Assembly: GCF_013911085.1 (NCBI RefSeq)
Contig: NZ_JACERN010000023.1
Span: 1-64,000 of the forward strand
Length of the DNA: 64,000 nt
Origin: Aquitalea aquatica
GTDB lineage: Bacteria; Pseudomonadota; Gammaproteobacteria; Burkholderiales; Chromobacteriaceae
Reading direction: 5' to 3'
The position numbers were made by a program, and so were the translations under genes. Positions 30,666 to 37,982 of the stretch are shown here, one piece after another. A model generated the notes under the pieces. It saw nothing but the letters and a program-made list of their open reading frames with translations, made no database searches and had not been told where the DNA came from. The number at the start of each line of letters is the position of its first letter. The first letter of the stretch is position 1.

Positions 30666-30998
30666 ATAAGTTTCTCCTGGGGTCCTTGATCGATCACTGC
30701 CCTTAGCCCGAAGACCGCGGACACTGCTGTTATAGGCTGGATTATCCAGCAGCAGGTAACCGGCACAGCCAGGCTGGCTCTACTAGGTAAACCCCCGTTT
30801 ACCTGCCAACCGGACGCTGCCGGATGTCCTGCTTACAGTCACCGCCTCTTTATGCGGGCGGCTCTCCCTGTATTACTGCACACCCCGACCAGGCCGGGGT
30901 GAAAAGTTTGCGATTCTGCGGCCAGTGGCGACAGTATGCAAGCGGCACTGCAACAAGTGCGGCCGGCAGGACAGCACTTGTCAATTTGTTGCGACAGT
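30666..30998. promoter_or_regulatory. gltI upstream region and rsmA downstream region
   Basis: A 333-base gap with three inverted repeats. GCTGGAT-T-ATCCAGC at 30736-30750 and AGGTAAAC-CCCC-GTTTACCT at 30785-30804 lie about 70-140 bases before the gltI start and look like operators. caccccg / cggggtg at 30881-30901 lies beyond the rsmA stop and may be its (T-poor) terminator. No ORF is supported. Confidence 0.5.
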
Positions 30999-31772
30999 TC
31001 AGGCGGACAGGTGGTTCGCCATGCGGACAAAATCCTCCACCGCCAGGTTTTCCGGCCGCAGGCCCGGGTCTATGCCCAGGGCTTCGAAATCGGCCAGCTC
31101 CAGCACCCCCTTCAGATTATTGCGCAGGGTCTTGCGGCGTTGCGAGAAGGCCTTGGTCACCAGTTCTTCCAGGGCTTTCTCATCCTTGGCCACACCGCAG
31201 CGGCCCGGGGCCGGAATCATGCGCACCACGGCCGAATCCACCTTCGGTGGCGGCCAGAAGGCATCTGGCGGCACGTTTAGCACCAACTCCATTTCGAAGC
31301 GGTACTGCAGCATCACCGTCAGGCGGCCGAAATCGGTGGTGGAGGGCTCCGCCAGCATGCGGTCCACCACCTCTTTTTGCAGCATGAAGTGCATGTCGGT
31401 CACCCGCAGGCCGAAACTGGCCAGGTGAAACAGCAGCGGGGTGGAGATGTTGTAGGGCAGGTTACCGACAATCTTGAACGCGCCATCGGTAATCGAGCCG
31501 AAGTCGAACTTGAGCGCATCGCCTTCGTGGATGGTCAGGCGTTCCGGCGGAAATTCCTTTTTCAGCCGGGCAATGATGTCGCGGTCGATTTCCGCCACAT
31601 GCAGATGCGGCAGGCGGTCCAGCAACGGCTTGGTAATGGCACCCAGACCGGGGCCGATTTCGATCACCACATCGTCCGGCTGCGGGTTGACCGCGTGCAC
31701 GATGTTTTCAATCACGCTGGCATCTTGCAGAAAATTCTGGCCAAAGCGTTTGCGGGGAATATGTTGGCTCAT
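30999..31772 (-). CDS. rsmA: 16S rRNA dimethyladenosine transferase RsmA/KsgA
   Basis: 257 aa from the ATG at 31772 ([15 protein letters not shown]). Dimethylates two adjacent adenosines in the 3'-terminal helix of 16S rRNA during 30S maturation. SAM-binding [12 protein letters not shown], motif IV NLPYNIS, and the C-terminal [13 protein letters not shown] are diagnostic. The upstream extension of the frame is not conserved. It appears to be monocistronic. Confidence 0.96.
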   Translation of the reverse strand: MSQHIPRKRFGQNFLQDASVIENIVHAVNPQPDDVVIEIGPGLGAITKPLLDRLPHLHVAEIDRDIIARLKKEFPPERLTIHEGDALKFDFGSITDGAFKIVGNLPYNISTPLLFHLASFGLRVTDMHFMLQKEVVDRMLAEPSTTDFGRLTVMLQYRFEMELVLNVPPDAFWPPPKVDSAVVRMIPAPGRCGVAKDEKALEELVTKAFSQRRKTLRNNLKGVLELADFEALGIDPGLRPENLAVEDFVRMANHLSA

Positions 31773-31844
31773 GGAAGCTCGAGATAAGAATTGCCTGAAT
31801 TGTAAACCCTCAGCGCCAGCACATGCCAATCCGCTGTCGCATAA

Positions 31845-32261
31845 TCAGGCATGCAGCGCTGCCAGCACGCCCCAGGCCAGTATCAGATAGCGCACAGCCT
31901 TGCCCACGGTCAGCCACAATAAGCTGGGCAGCCAGGGCAAGCGCAGCCAGCCGGCAGCCAGGGGCAGGGCATCGCCGAGCAGCGGCACCCAGCTGAGCAA
32001 GAGCACGGCCGGGCCATAGCGCTGAAACCAGCGCTGGATGCGTGGTGATACTTCCTTTTTGGGTGCCACCCGTCCCAGCCACAGGCTGGTGGCGCTGCCG
32101 GCACTGTTGGCCACGGTGGCCAGCAACAGGGCCGGCCATAGCCAGCCCGGCCATTTGTAAAGAAAGGCCGCCAGCACCAGCTCGGAGTTGCCGGGCAGGA
32201 TGGTGGCCGAAGTAAAGGCCGACACCGCCAGCCCGCCCAGCGCCAGCCACTCGGCCTGCAT
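31845..32261 (-). CDS. yqaA: YqaA-family small membrane protein
   Basis: 138 aa with four hydrophobic helices, resembling the short YqaA branch of the DedA/SNARE-associated (VTT) family: SATILPGNSELVLAAF, ANSAGSATSLWLGR, WVPLLGDALPLAAGWLR. DedA-type proteins handle lipid or ion homeostasis, but YqaA has no settled function. The start overlaps the cyaY stop (TGATG). Confidence 0.82.
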   Translation of the reverse strand: MQAEWLALGGLAVSAFTSATILPGNSELVLAAFLYKWPGWLWPALLLATVANSAGSATSLWLGRVAPKKEVSPRIQRWFQRYGPAVLLLSWVPLLGDALPLAAGWLRLPWLPSLLWLTVGKAVRYLILAWGVLAALHA

Positions 32262-32581
32262 CAGATATCCAGCTCCAGGTCAGGCTCACCACACGCCTGG
32301 GCGATGGCGGTTTTCAGCGTGGCAAAGAATTCGGCACCGTCACGCGCGGCCAGCCACTGGCCATCCTTGAAGGCAAAGTGGTAACCGCCGCTCTTGGCGG
32401 CGATCCACAGTTCCTGATTGGCCGCATGGCGGTTGACCACGATCTTGCCACCATCGTCGAATTCGATTTCCAGCACATTGCCATTGCTGACAAAGTCGGC
32501 ATCCACACCGGCATCGTCGATAGCATCTTCGATCCGGCTGAAAATGCGGTCGGTCACATCCAGAAATTCGCTCTCGTTCAT
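32261..32581 (-). CDS. cyaY: Frataxin-like iron donor CyaY
   Basis: 106 aa. Binds iron and modulates Fe-S cluster assembly on IscS/IscU. The N-terminal acidic helix (FSRIEDAIDDAGVDADF), the EIEFDDGGKIVVNRH strand pair and QELWIAAKSGGYHF are typical. Divergent from lptM over about 60 bases, the same neighbourhood as in E. coli. Confidence 0.94.
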   Translation of the reverse strand: MNESEFLDVTDRIFSRIEDAIDDAGVDADFVSNGNVLEIEFDDGGKIVVNRHAANQELWIAAKSGGYHFAFKDGQWLAARDGAEFFATLKTAIAQACGEPDLELDI

Positions 32582-32643
32582 GTCGTCTCTTCCTTGAATC
32601 GCGTGTGCTAGACTCGGGATTTTGCCACACCGGACTGCTTTTT

Positions 32644-32787
32644 ATGCTGCGAACCATGCTGACCTGCCTTGCCCTGAGCCTTGTCGTGACTGCCTGTGGC
32701 TATAAAGGCAACCTGTATCTTCCCAAGCCGGACCAAACCCGCAGCCATGCCTCGGCACCGGCGGCAGAGGCCAAACCAGCGCCCTGA
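32644..32787 (+). CDS. lptM: LPS translocon maturation lipoprotein LptM (YifL)
   Basis: 47 aa from the ATG at 32644. Signal peptide with lipobox VTAC (Cys18) directly followed by GYKGNLYLPKP, the hallmark of LptM/YifL, then a Pro/Ala-rich tail. In E. coli the lipoprotein helps form disulfides in LptD. Commonly followed by lysA and dapF; here a HisC-like gene follows instead. Confidence 0.85.
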   Translation: MLRTMLTCLALSLVVTACGYKGNLYLPKPDQTRSHASAPAAEAKPAP

Positions 32788-32911
32788 GCGGCCGCTTTAC
32801 CGGTTTTTACCCCTGGCACAGCAGCGCCGGCCCATGCCAGCGCTACACTGCCGTGCCGCCGGTCTTGGCTGGCTTATCCTGCGGGATGCTATCGTTAGCT
32901 GATCTGCTGAT

Positions 32912-32939
32912 TTGTCGCCGCCCCGTCGCCATCTAGAAT
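32912..32939 (+). promoter_or_regulatory. Candidate promoter of the HisC-like gene
   Basis: TTGTCG (32912-32917), 16-base spacer, TAGAAT (32934-32939), ending 26 bases before the ATG at 32966. Reasonable sigma-70 match with a ribosome site (aaggac) behind it. Confidence 0.45.
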
Positions 32940-32965
32940 GTTCTGCTGCAAGGACGAAAGCCGCC

Positions 32966-34066
32966 ATGACCCGTTTTGCCCGTCATCTCGAACACCACAC
33001 CATCGTCAACCCCTTTCCCGGCATCGTGAAGCTGGAAACGGCGCTGGGGCATCGCATCAAGACCCGCATCGGCTCCAACGAGAGCCTGCCGGATCCGGTA
33101 TCGCCGCTGGCTGGTGAACTGGGCAAGGCACTGGCGGAAATGGCCAGGCTGTATCCCGACCCCTATGCCCATGCCTTGCGTGAGCGGGCAGCCAAGCTCA
33201 ACGGCGTCAGCCCAACGGAAATCCTGTTCGACACCGGGGCCGACAGCCTGATCCTGCTGGCACTGCGCCTGACCTGTAATCCGGGCGATGCCGTGGTCAC
33301 CACCGCTGGCACTTATCCCACCTTCCGTTACTTTGCCGAAGGCGTGGGTGCCCGCGTACTGGAGGTGCCCTATTGCCAGCGCGGCCAGCACATGCAGCCG
33401 GATCTGGCGCGGCTAGCCGAAGTGGCCCGTGCCGAGCATGCCTCGGTGCTGTATCTGGCCAACCCCGACAATCCCACCGGCCATTACTGGCAGGCCGAAG
33501 ACATCCGCACCCTGCGCGCCGCACTGCCGCCGCATACCCTGCTGCTGCTCGACGAGGCCTATGTCGATTTCTGCACTGATGCCGCCGATGCGCCGCCCAC
33601 CGGCATCCTGCCGCACACCCTGCGCCTGCGCACCCTGTCCAAGGCCTATGCGCTGGCCGGGCTGCGCGTGGGCTATGCCATCGCCAGCGCCGACATCATT
33701 GCCAAGGCCGACCAGATCCGGCCGCAATACGCGCTGTCCAGCATTGCCCAGGCGGCAGCGCAAATCGTGCTGGACGACCCGGACTACTCGCGCAAGCTGG
33801 TGGCGCAAACCATCACCCTGCGCCATCACCTGAGCCATGCGCTGTACGACCAGGGCCTGACACCGCTACCCTCGCACACCAATTTCGTCTGCGTGGCCTA
33901 CCCGGATGCGCTACAGGCTGAGGCCATCCAGCGCCATCTCTTGCAATGCGGCATCGCCATTCATCGCCCGCAACACCCGGCCGTGCGCCACATGCTGCGC
34001 ATCACCGCCCACCCGCAGGCCACCAGCGCCCGCGTGCTGGCCGCGCTGGCCGGCCAGCTGGACTGA
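32966..34066 (+). CDS. HisC-like PLP aminotransferase
   Basis: 366 aa from the ATG at 32966. Fold type I aminotransferase: NPDNPTGHYW, LLLDEAYVDFC (Asp for the pyridine nitrogen) and the Schiff-base Lys in LSKAYALAGLRVGY. YPDPYAHALRERAA and SNESLP resemble histidinol-phosphate aminotransferases, but no his gene is near and an aromatic or other imidazole-type substrate is possible. A his-operon HisC may exist elsewhere in the genome. Confidence 0.82.
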   Translation: MTRFARHLEHHTIVNPFPGIVKLETALGHRIKTRIGSNESLPDPVSPLAGELGKALAEMARLYPDPYAHALRERAAKLNGVSPTEILFDTGADSLILLALRLTCNPGDAVVTTAGTYPTFRYFAEGVGARVLEVPYCQRGQHMQPDLARLAEVARAEHASVLYLANPDNPTGHYWQAEDIRTLRAALPPHTLLLLDEAYVDFCTDAADAPPTGILPHTLRLRTLSKAYALAGLRVGYAIASADIIAKADQIRPQYALSSIAQAAAQIVLDDPDYSRKLVAQTITLRHHLSHALYDQGLTPLPSHTNFVCVAYPDALQAEAIQRHLLQCGIAIHRPQHPAVRHMLRITAHPQATSARVLAALAGQLD

Positions 34067-34357
34067 GCGCGGCTGACAAAACCCATGTTGCGGCCTTGCG
34101 CCGCCTTGCCCTAATCCTTGTTCTGTTTACGTCGGCACTGCTTACCCCGGGGACGCTGCGCTCTTGTCAGCCGCTCCACGTCCACGCTCCGGATCAGACA
34201 GGCTCCGGGCCGCTCCATCAGCCACCGCTTAGCAAACGCGGTGGTTTTTTTACGCCTACAGCCCACGATGCCACCGGCTACTGACACTATGCTGTCAGCA
34301 GGGGGCGTGCATGCTGTGAACACGGCAAGCCCGCCGTAGCCCTTTCCGGAGCCATCC
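34067..34357 (+). ncRNA. Intergenic region with terminator; possible small RNA
   Basis: 291 bases without a convincing ORF. A strong terminator stands at 34222-34251, 155 bases after the preceding stop and 106 bases before the next start, so it closes either a long 3' UTR or an independent RNA. A weak promoter-like pair, TTGCGG (34088-34093) and CCTAAT (34110-34115), would yield a transcript of about 130 bases. The segment also contains the small stem gcggc-cttgc-gccgc. I do not recognise a known RNA family. Confidence 0.3.
34222..34251 (+). terminator. Factor-independent terminator
   Basis: Seven-base arms ccaccgc / gcggtgg, loop of nine bases, followed by seven T. Textbook rightward terminator. 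Confidence 0.9.
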
Positions 34358-34711
34358 ATGTCGCTGATTCACTGGTTTGAAATCCCCGCCACCAATTTTG
34401 ACCGTGCCGTTGCCTTTTACCAGCAGGTATTGCAGCTGCAACTGAAGCAGGAAGACTTCATGACGGATCGTATTGCCGTGTTTCCCGACAGCTCCGGCTG
34501 CATCATGGCCAGCCCACGCCTGCCGGCTGGTGGTCAGGGTTGTCGCATCTATCTGGATGGCGGGCCGGACCTGGCCGCGACGCTGGAACGGGTTAAGGCC
34601 GCTGGCGGCAAGGTATTGCTGCCCATCACCACGCTGGAAGACGGCAATGGCGATATCGCACTGATAGCAGACAGCGAAGGCAATAGCATCGGCCTGCATC
34701 TGCAAGCCTGA
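34358..34711 (+). CDS. VOC-family (glyoxalase-like) protein
   Basis: 117 aa. One glyoxalase/bleomycin-resistance-type domain built of two babab units: IHWFEIPATNFDRAVAFYQQVL opens the first and IALIADSEGNSIGLHL ends the second (the Glu-bearing metal-ligand position of some members reads GLH here). The substrate is unknown; related small proteins are annotated as PhnB- or YdcJ-like without proof. First of four same-direction genes. Confidence 0.85.
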   Translation: MSLIHWFEIPATNFDRAVAFYQQVLQLQLKQEDFMTDRIAVFPDSSGCIMASPRLPAGGQGCRIYLDGGPDLAATLERVKAAGGKVLLPITTLEDGNGDIALIADSEGNSIGLHLQA

Positions 34712-34801
34712 AGCGGGCAAGTCCGCTAGCGGATATCATGTCCCTTCCTGGCTGGCAGCCGTCTTAGGCCACTTGCCAGCCAGCCCACCAGGAGCAGACC
34801 C

Positions 34802-35068
34802 ATGTCGTTTTCCGCACAGGAACGCCAGCAACTGCTGGCACTCAAGGGGGTTGGCCCCACGGTGATCTCCCGCCTGGAGCAGATCGGCTTTAGCAGCCTG
34901 AGCCAGCTGGCCGGCCAGGAGGCCGCCGACATCACCTGGCAAGTGGCACAAGCACTTGGCTCCAGCTGCTGGCATAACAGCCCGCAGGCACGGCAGGCCA
35001 TCACCAGCGTCATCGCACTGGCGCGGGAGCAACAGGCCCGCGCCACATCAGGAAAGGAAGCAGGATGA
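34802..35068 (+). CDS. Small helix-hairpin-helix protein
   Basis: 88 aa, helical. LLALKGVGPTVISRLEQIGFSSLSQLAGQ is a helix-hairpin-helix motif of the non-specific DNA-binding type found in small single-domain proteins. The rest (residues 45-80) continues helical. The stop overlaps the start of the next gene (ATGA), so it is translated with a VOC protein. DNA binding is inferred only from the motif. Confidence 0.75.
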   Translation: MSFSAQERQQLLALKGVGPTVISRLEQIGFSSLSQLAGQEAADITWQVAQALGSSCWHNSPQARQAITSVIALAREQQARATSGKEAG

Positions 35069-35457
35069 AATTTGCCTACACCATTGTCTATGTGGCGGAT
35101 GTCGCCAGTTCGCTGGCCTTTTTTGAAGAGGCATTCGGCTTCTCGCGACGCTTTCTCACTCCAGAGGGCGACTATGGCGAGCTGGATACCGGCGACACCA
35201 CGCTGTCCTTTGCCAGCAAGGCGCTGGCCCTGAGCAATCATCCCGAGGGCTTTCGCTTTGCCGATGATGGCGCGCTGCCACTAGGTGTGGAAATTGCCCT
35301 GGCTACTGATGATGTCGCTGCCGCACATCAGGCAGCACTGGCTGCCGGTGCTCGCGAACTGGCCGCACCGCAGGTCAAACCCTGGGGGCAGACCGTGTCT
35401 TTCCTGCGCTGCCCGGACGGCATGCTGCTGGAGCTGTGCAGCCCGCTGCCGCACTAA
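35065..35457 (+). CDS. VOC-family (glyoxalase-like) protein
   Basis: 130 aa. Single VOC domain: FAYTIVYVADVASSLAFFEEAFGF at the start and VSFLRCPDGMLLELCSPL at the end, with the Glu of LLELCSP at the usual metal-ligand position. Substrate unknown. Overlaps the helix-hairpin-helix gene upstream and is 15 bases from the WYL regulator downstream. Confidence 0.88.
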   Translation: MKFAYTIVYVADVASSLAFFEEAFGFSRRFLTPEGDYGELDTGDTTLSFASKALALSNHPEGFRFADDGALPLGVEIALATDDVAAAHQAALAAGARELAAPQVKPWGQTVSFLRCPDGMLLELCSPLPH

Positions 35458-35472
35458 AACCGGACCCGTACC

Positions 35473-36186
35473 ATGCGCCGAGCCGACCGCCTGCTGCAAA
35501 TCCTCCACCTGCTGCGTGGCCGCCGCCGCACCACGGCTGCCCAGCTGGCCGCCTGGCTGGAAGTGTCGGTACGCACCGTCTACCGCGACATGGCCGATTT
35601 GCTGGCCAGTGGCTCTCCGGTCAATGGCGAGGCCGGCGAGGGCTACTGGCTGGAACAGGGTTTTAACCCGCCGCCATTGAGTTTCTCCGCCGAAGAACTG
35701 GCCGCGCTGGAAGTGGGTGCGCGCATGCTGGCCGGCTGGACCGACCCCGCCACCGCCAGCGCAGCCGCCAGTGCGCTGGCCAAGATTCACGCGGTGCTGG
35801 GCTCGGCCGGGCTGACACCGGCACCACTGTTTGTGCCGCAGCATCATGACTATCCCTGTGAGCGGCTGGCCACATTACGCGAGGCGATACTGGCCGGCCA
35901 GGCGCTGGCCATCGACTATCAGGATGAACTGGGCCACGCCAGTCAGCGTTGCGTATTGCCACTGGGCCTGTTTTTCTGGGGGGATCGCTGGACGCTGGCG
36001 GCCTGGTGCCTGCTGCGCCAGGACTATCGCCATTTCCGTATCGACCGCCTGCAGCACTGGCAGCCGGTCACGGCCAGCTGGCCACCACACATTTCCCTGG
36101 ATGGCTTTTTGCAGGCTGCACAGGCCGGCGAGGCCAATCGCCGGCAGCTGGCCCAGACCACCCACCAGTCCTGGCACCACAGCTAG
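35473..36186 (+). CDS. YafY-type HTH/WYL transcriptional regulator
   Basis: 237 aa. N-terminal winged helix-turn-helix of the HTH_11/DeoR type (TAAQLAAWLEVSVRTVYRDMADL) and a C-terminal WYL-like domain, with AIDYQDELG and GLFFWGDRWTLAAWCLLRQDYRHFRIDRL. WYL domains sense ligands, often nucleic acid or nucleotide related. It is the last gene of the VOC-HhH-VOC cluster and the likely regulator of it. Confidence 0.88.
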   Translation: MRRADRLLQILHLLRGRRRTTAAQLAAWLEVSVRTVYRDMADLLASGSPVNGEAGEGYWLEQGFNPPPLSFSAEELAALEVGARMLAGWTDPATASAAASALAKIHAVLGSAGLTPAPLFVPQHHDYPCERLATLREAILAGQALAIDYQDELGHASQRCVLPLGLFFWGDRWTLAAWCLLRQDYRHFRIDRLQHWQPVTASWPPHISLDGFLQAAQAGEANRRQLAQTTHQSWHHS

Positions 36187-36273
36187 CGGCTTGCCGGATG
36201 ACAATTCCCATCACAACAACATAGTGGCTGGCTATAGTAAAAAATCGGGAGAAGTGTTGTCGGGGAAATAGGC

Positions 36274-36642
36274 ATGAATCTAGAAGATGCCCTGCTGCTC
36301 CATTTCGAATTGAAGCTGGAACTACGCACGGCCATGCTGGAGGGCAGACAGCTGGATGCCGCGCAGATTGGCGACTGTTGTGGCTGCGAGCTGGGCCGCT
36401 GGCTACACGGCGAGGGTATGGTCAATTGCGGCCACAATAGCGTGTTTGTACAGCTGGTGGAAAACCACCGCCAATTCCATCTGGAAGCCGCGCGCGTGGC
36501 CGAGCTGATCAACCAGGGCCAGTTCGATGCCGCACGCGAGGCGTTGGCGGTGGGGCCGTCCCGCTACAGCCAGCTGTCCTCTGCCGTAGGCAGCGGTATT
36601 GCCGAACTACGCAAGCGGCTGTTCCAGCAGTTCAGCCACTAA
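36274..36642 (+). CDS. Stand-alone CZB (chemoreceptor zinc-binding) domain protein
   Basis: 122 aa, all helical. Matches the CZB pattern: His10 in the first helix, CELGRWLHGEG with Cys38, and HRQFH with His65 and His69, together the expected 3His/1Cys zinc site. CZB domains usually sit at the ends of chemoreceptors or diguanylate cyclases (DgcZ) and sense zinc or hypochlorite. Here there is no signalling domain attached. Its own promoter may include TATAGT at 36233-36238. Confidence 0.8.
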   Translation: MNLEDALLLHFELKLELRTAMLEGRQLDAAQIGDCCGCELGRWLHGEGMVNCGHNSVFVQLVENHRQFHLEAARVAELINQGQFDAAREALAVGPSRYSQLSSAVGSGIAELRKRLFQQFSH

Positions 36643-36657
36643 CACAGTGCGGCAGGC

Positions 36658-37476
36658 TCAGAAGCGGCGCGCTTGCGGGCCGGGCAGTTCGATGATTTTC
36701 CAGCCTTCATTGCGTTCATCGAAAAAGTGGATGATGGAATCCACCGATACCGTCTGGATGCGGTCGTTATAACGCAATTCATTAGGATGATCGTCAAATG
36801 CCACATTGGCCTTGAACATGCGGCCACCCAGCCGGGTCATCGGGCCGATATTCATTTCACTTGGCTGATAGCCGTTCAGCTTCAGCCACATCTGCGCCTG
36901 TTCGCGACTACTGATGCGTGTTTCGGTGGTGGAAGCCGCTGCCAGCGTTTCCAGTACCCAGGTATTGGAATTCGCATAACGGGTGGAGAAGGGATAGGCC
37001 ACCATGTTGTAGCGGGGTGAGTGCAGGGCGCGCAGGGGACGGCCAGCCCGCAAGTTTGGCAACAGCCGGTCAACAACAGCCGGCGGCGGTACCAGCAGCA
37101 CGGCATCGAAGCGGAACATGTCGTCGAGGAAGAAATTGCCCAAACCCTCGTACCACAAGTCGGAGCGATCGGTTCCGCACTCGTTCAGCAAATGTGCCAC
37201 CCGCCAGCGCCCGCCGCTTTCCGGCCGGAACATGATGCCAAAATGCGTATAGCGCAGGCCGTATTTGGACAGATCCTGGCCCATGCGCCCCACTACCACC
37301 ACATTGCTGTCCACTTCATTGAGCTTGGTCTGCAGCTGTTCGGCGGTTTGCATGGCCAGCCGGAAGGTTTCCGGCGTCAGCGGTTTTTCTTCACACGCCT
37401 GGCCGGCATGAGCCAGCAAAGGCAGGCAGCAGGCCGCTACCAGCAGCCATTTCCAGCAAGTTTTACGACGGGACAC
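36658..37476 (-). CDS. DUF2145 family secreted protein
   Basis: 272 aa from a GTG at 37476; no ATG is available before the signal peptide (WLLVAACCLPLLAHA). The mature part has the family's conserved GLRYTHFGIMFR, WRVAHLLNECG, LYEGLGNFFLDDMF-like WYEGLGNFFLDDMFRFDAVLLVP and a Tyr/Asn-rich middle. The set of conserved His, Cys and Asp suggests a hydrolase of the NlpC/P60-like sort, but DUF2145 has no proven function. It overlaps the upstream small gene by 14 bases. Confidence 0.8.
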   Translation of the reverse strand: MSRRKTCWKWLLVAACCLPLLAHAGQACEEKPLTPETFRLAMQTAEQLQTKLNEVDSNVVVVGRMGQDLSKYGLRYTHFGIMFRPESGGRWRVAHLLNECGTDRSDLWYEGLGNFFLDDMFRFDAVLLVPPPAVVDRLLPNLRAGRPLRALHSPRYNMVAYPFSTRYANSNTWVLETLAAASTTETRISSREQAQMWLKLNGYQPSEMNIGPMTRLGGRMFKANVAFDDHPNELRYNDRIQTVSVDSIIHFFDERNEGWKIIELPGPQARRF

Positions 37477-37921
37477 GGCTATGCTCCAGCAGGGCTTCGC
37501 CCAGTTTGTTGGGGATAAAAGCCAGCACCTTGCCAGACACCACCAGCAGGGTACCGCTGGCGGTGGCCGTTACCTGCACCGCGCTGCCGATGGCCGCGCC
37601 GGAAGCCTTGACCGTGCTGCGCGACAATTCCACCAAGAGTTTAGCCCCGCCCTGCACTGATTCGAGCGTCAGCTTGATGACATCGCCCGAGCCTTCAACC
37701 AGGCCAACAATCACATAACCACTCCCCGTCACCGCCAGCACCGGCCCCAGGGCCGACTCGCCACGCCCGGTAGCACTACCGGCGATGCTGACCACCGGTG
37801 CAGCCAGTACCGAAACCGCCCCTACCGAAATTTTCTCAGACGCCGTATTGCCAATGGAATCGGCAATGGCTGATCCGGCCAGCGTAGTCAGCAATCCGGC
37901 AAGCAATAATCTACTCAACAT
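37463..37921 (-). CDS. Conserved secreted partner of the DUF2145 protein
   Basis: 152 aa. Signal peptide (LLLAGLLTTLAGSAIA), then a low-complexity Gly/Ala/Ser/Val-rich region with alternating hydrophobic residues, ending VLAFIPNKLGEALLEHSRVP. Charged residues are few. I recall similar small proteins beside DUF2145 genes in other betaproteobacteria, but not a named family. Overlap with the next gene indicates coupled expression. An AT-rich 61-base leader with a CCAAAT/ATTTGG stem precedes the ATG. Confidence 0.7.
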   Translation of the reverse strand: MLSRLLLAGLLTTLAGSAIADSIGNTASEKISVGAVSVLAAPVVSIAGSATGRGESALGPVLAVTGSGYVIVGLVEGSGDVIKLTLESVQGGAKLLVELSRSTVKASGAAIGSAVQVTATASGTLLVVSGKVLAFIPNKLGEALLEHSRVPS

Positions 37922-37982
37922 TTTATTATTCCAAATAGATACGAATTTGGATATTCACATAGGATGTTGAGCAAAACAAGCA

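Noticed and set aside
34111-34359. An 82-codon minus strand frame in the 34.1-34.4 kb gap
   Set aside because: It runs through the + strand terminator, has no ribosome site and no similarity I recognise.
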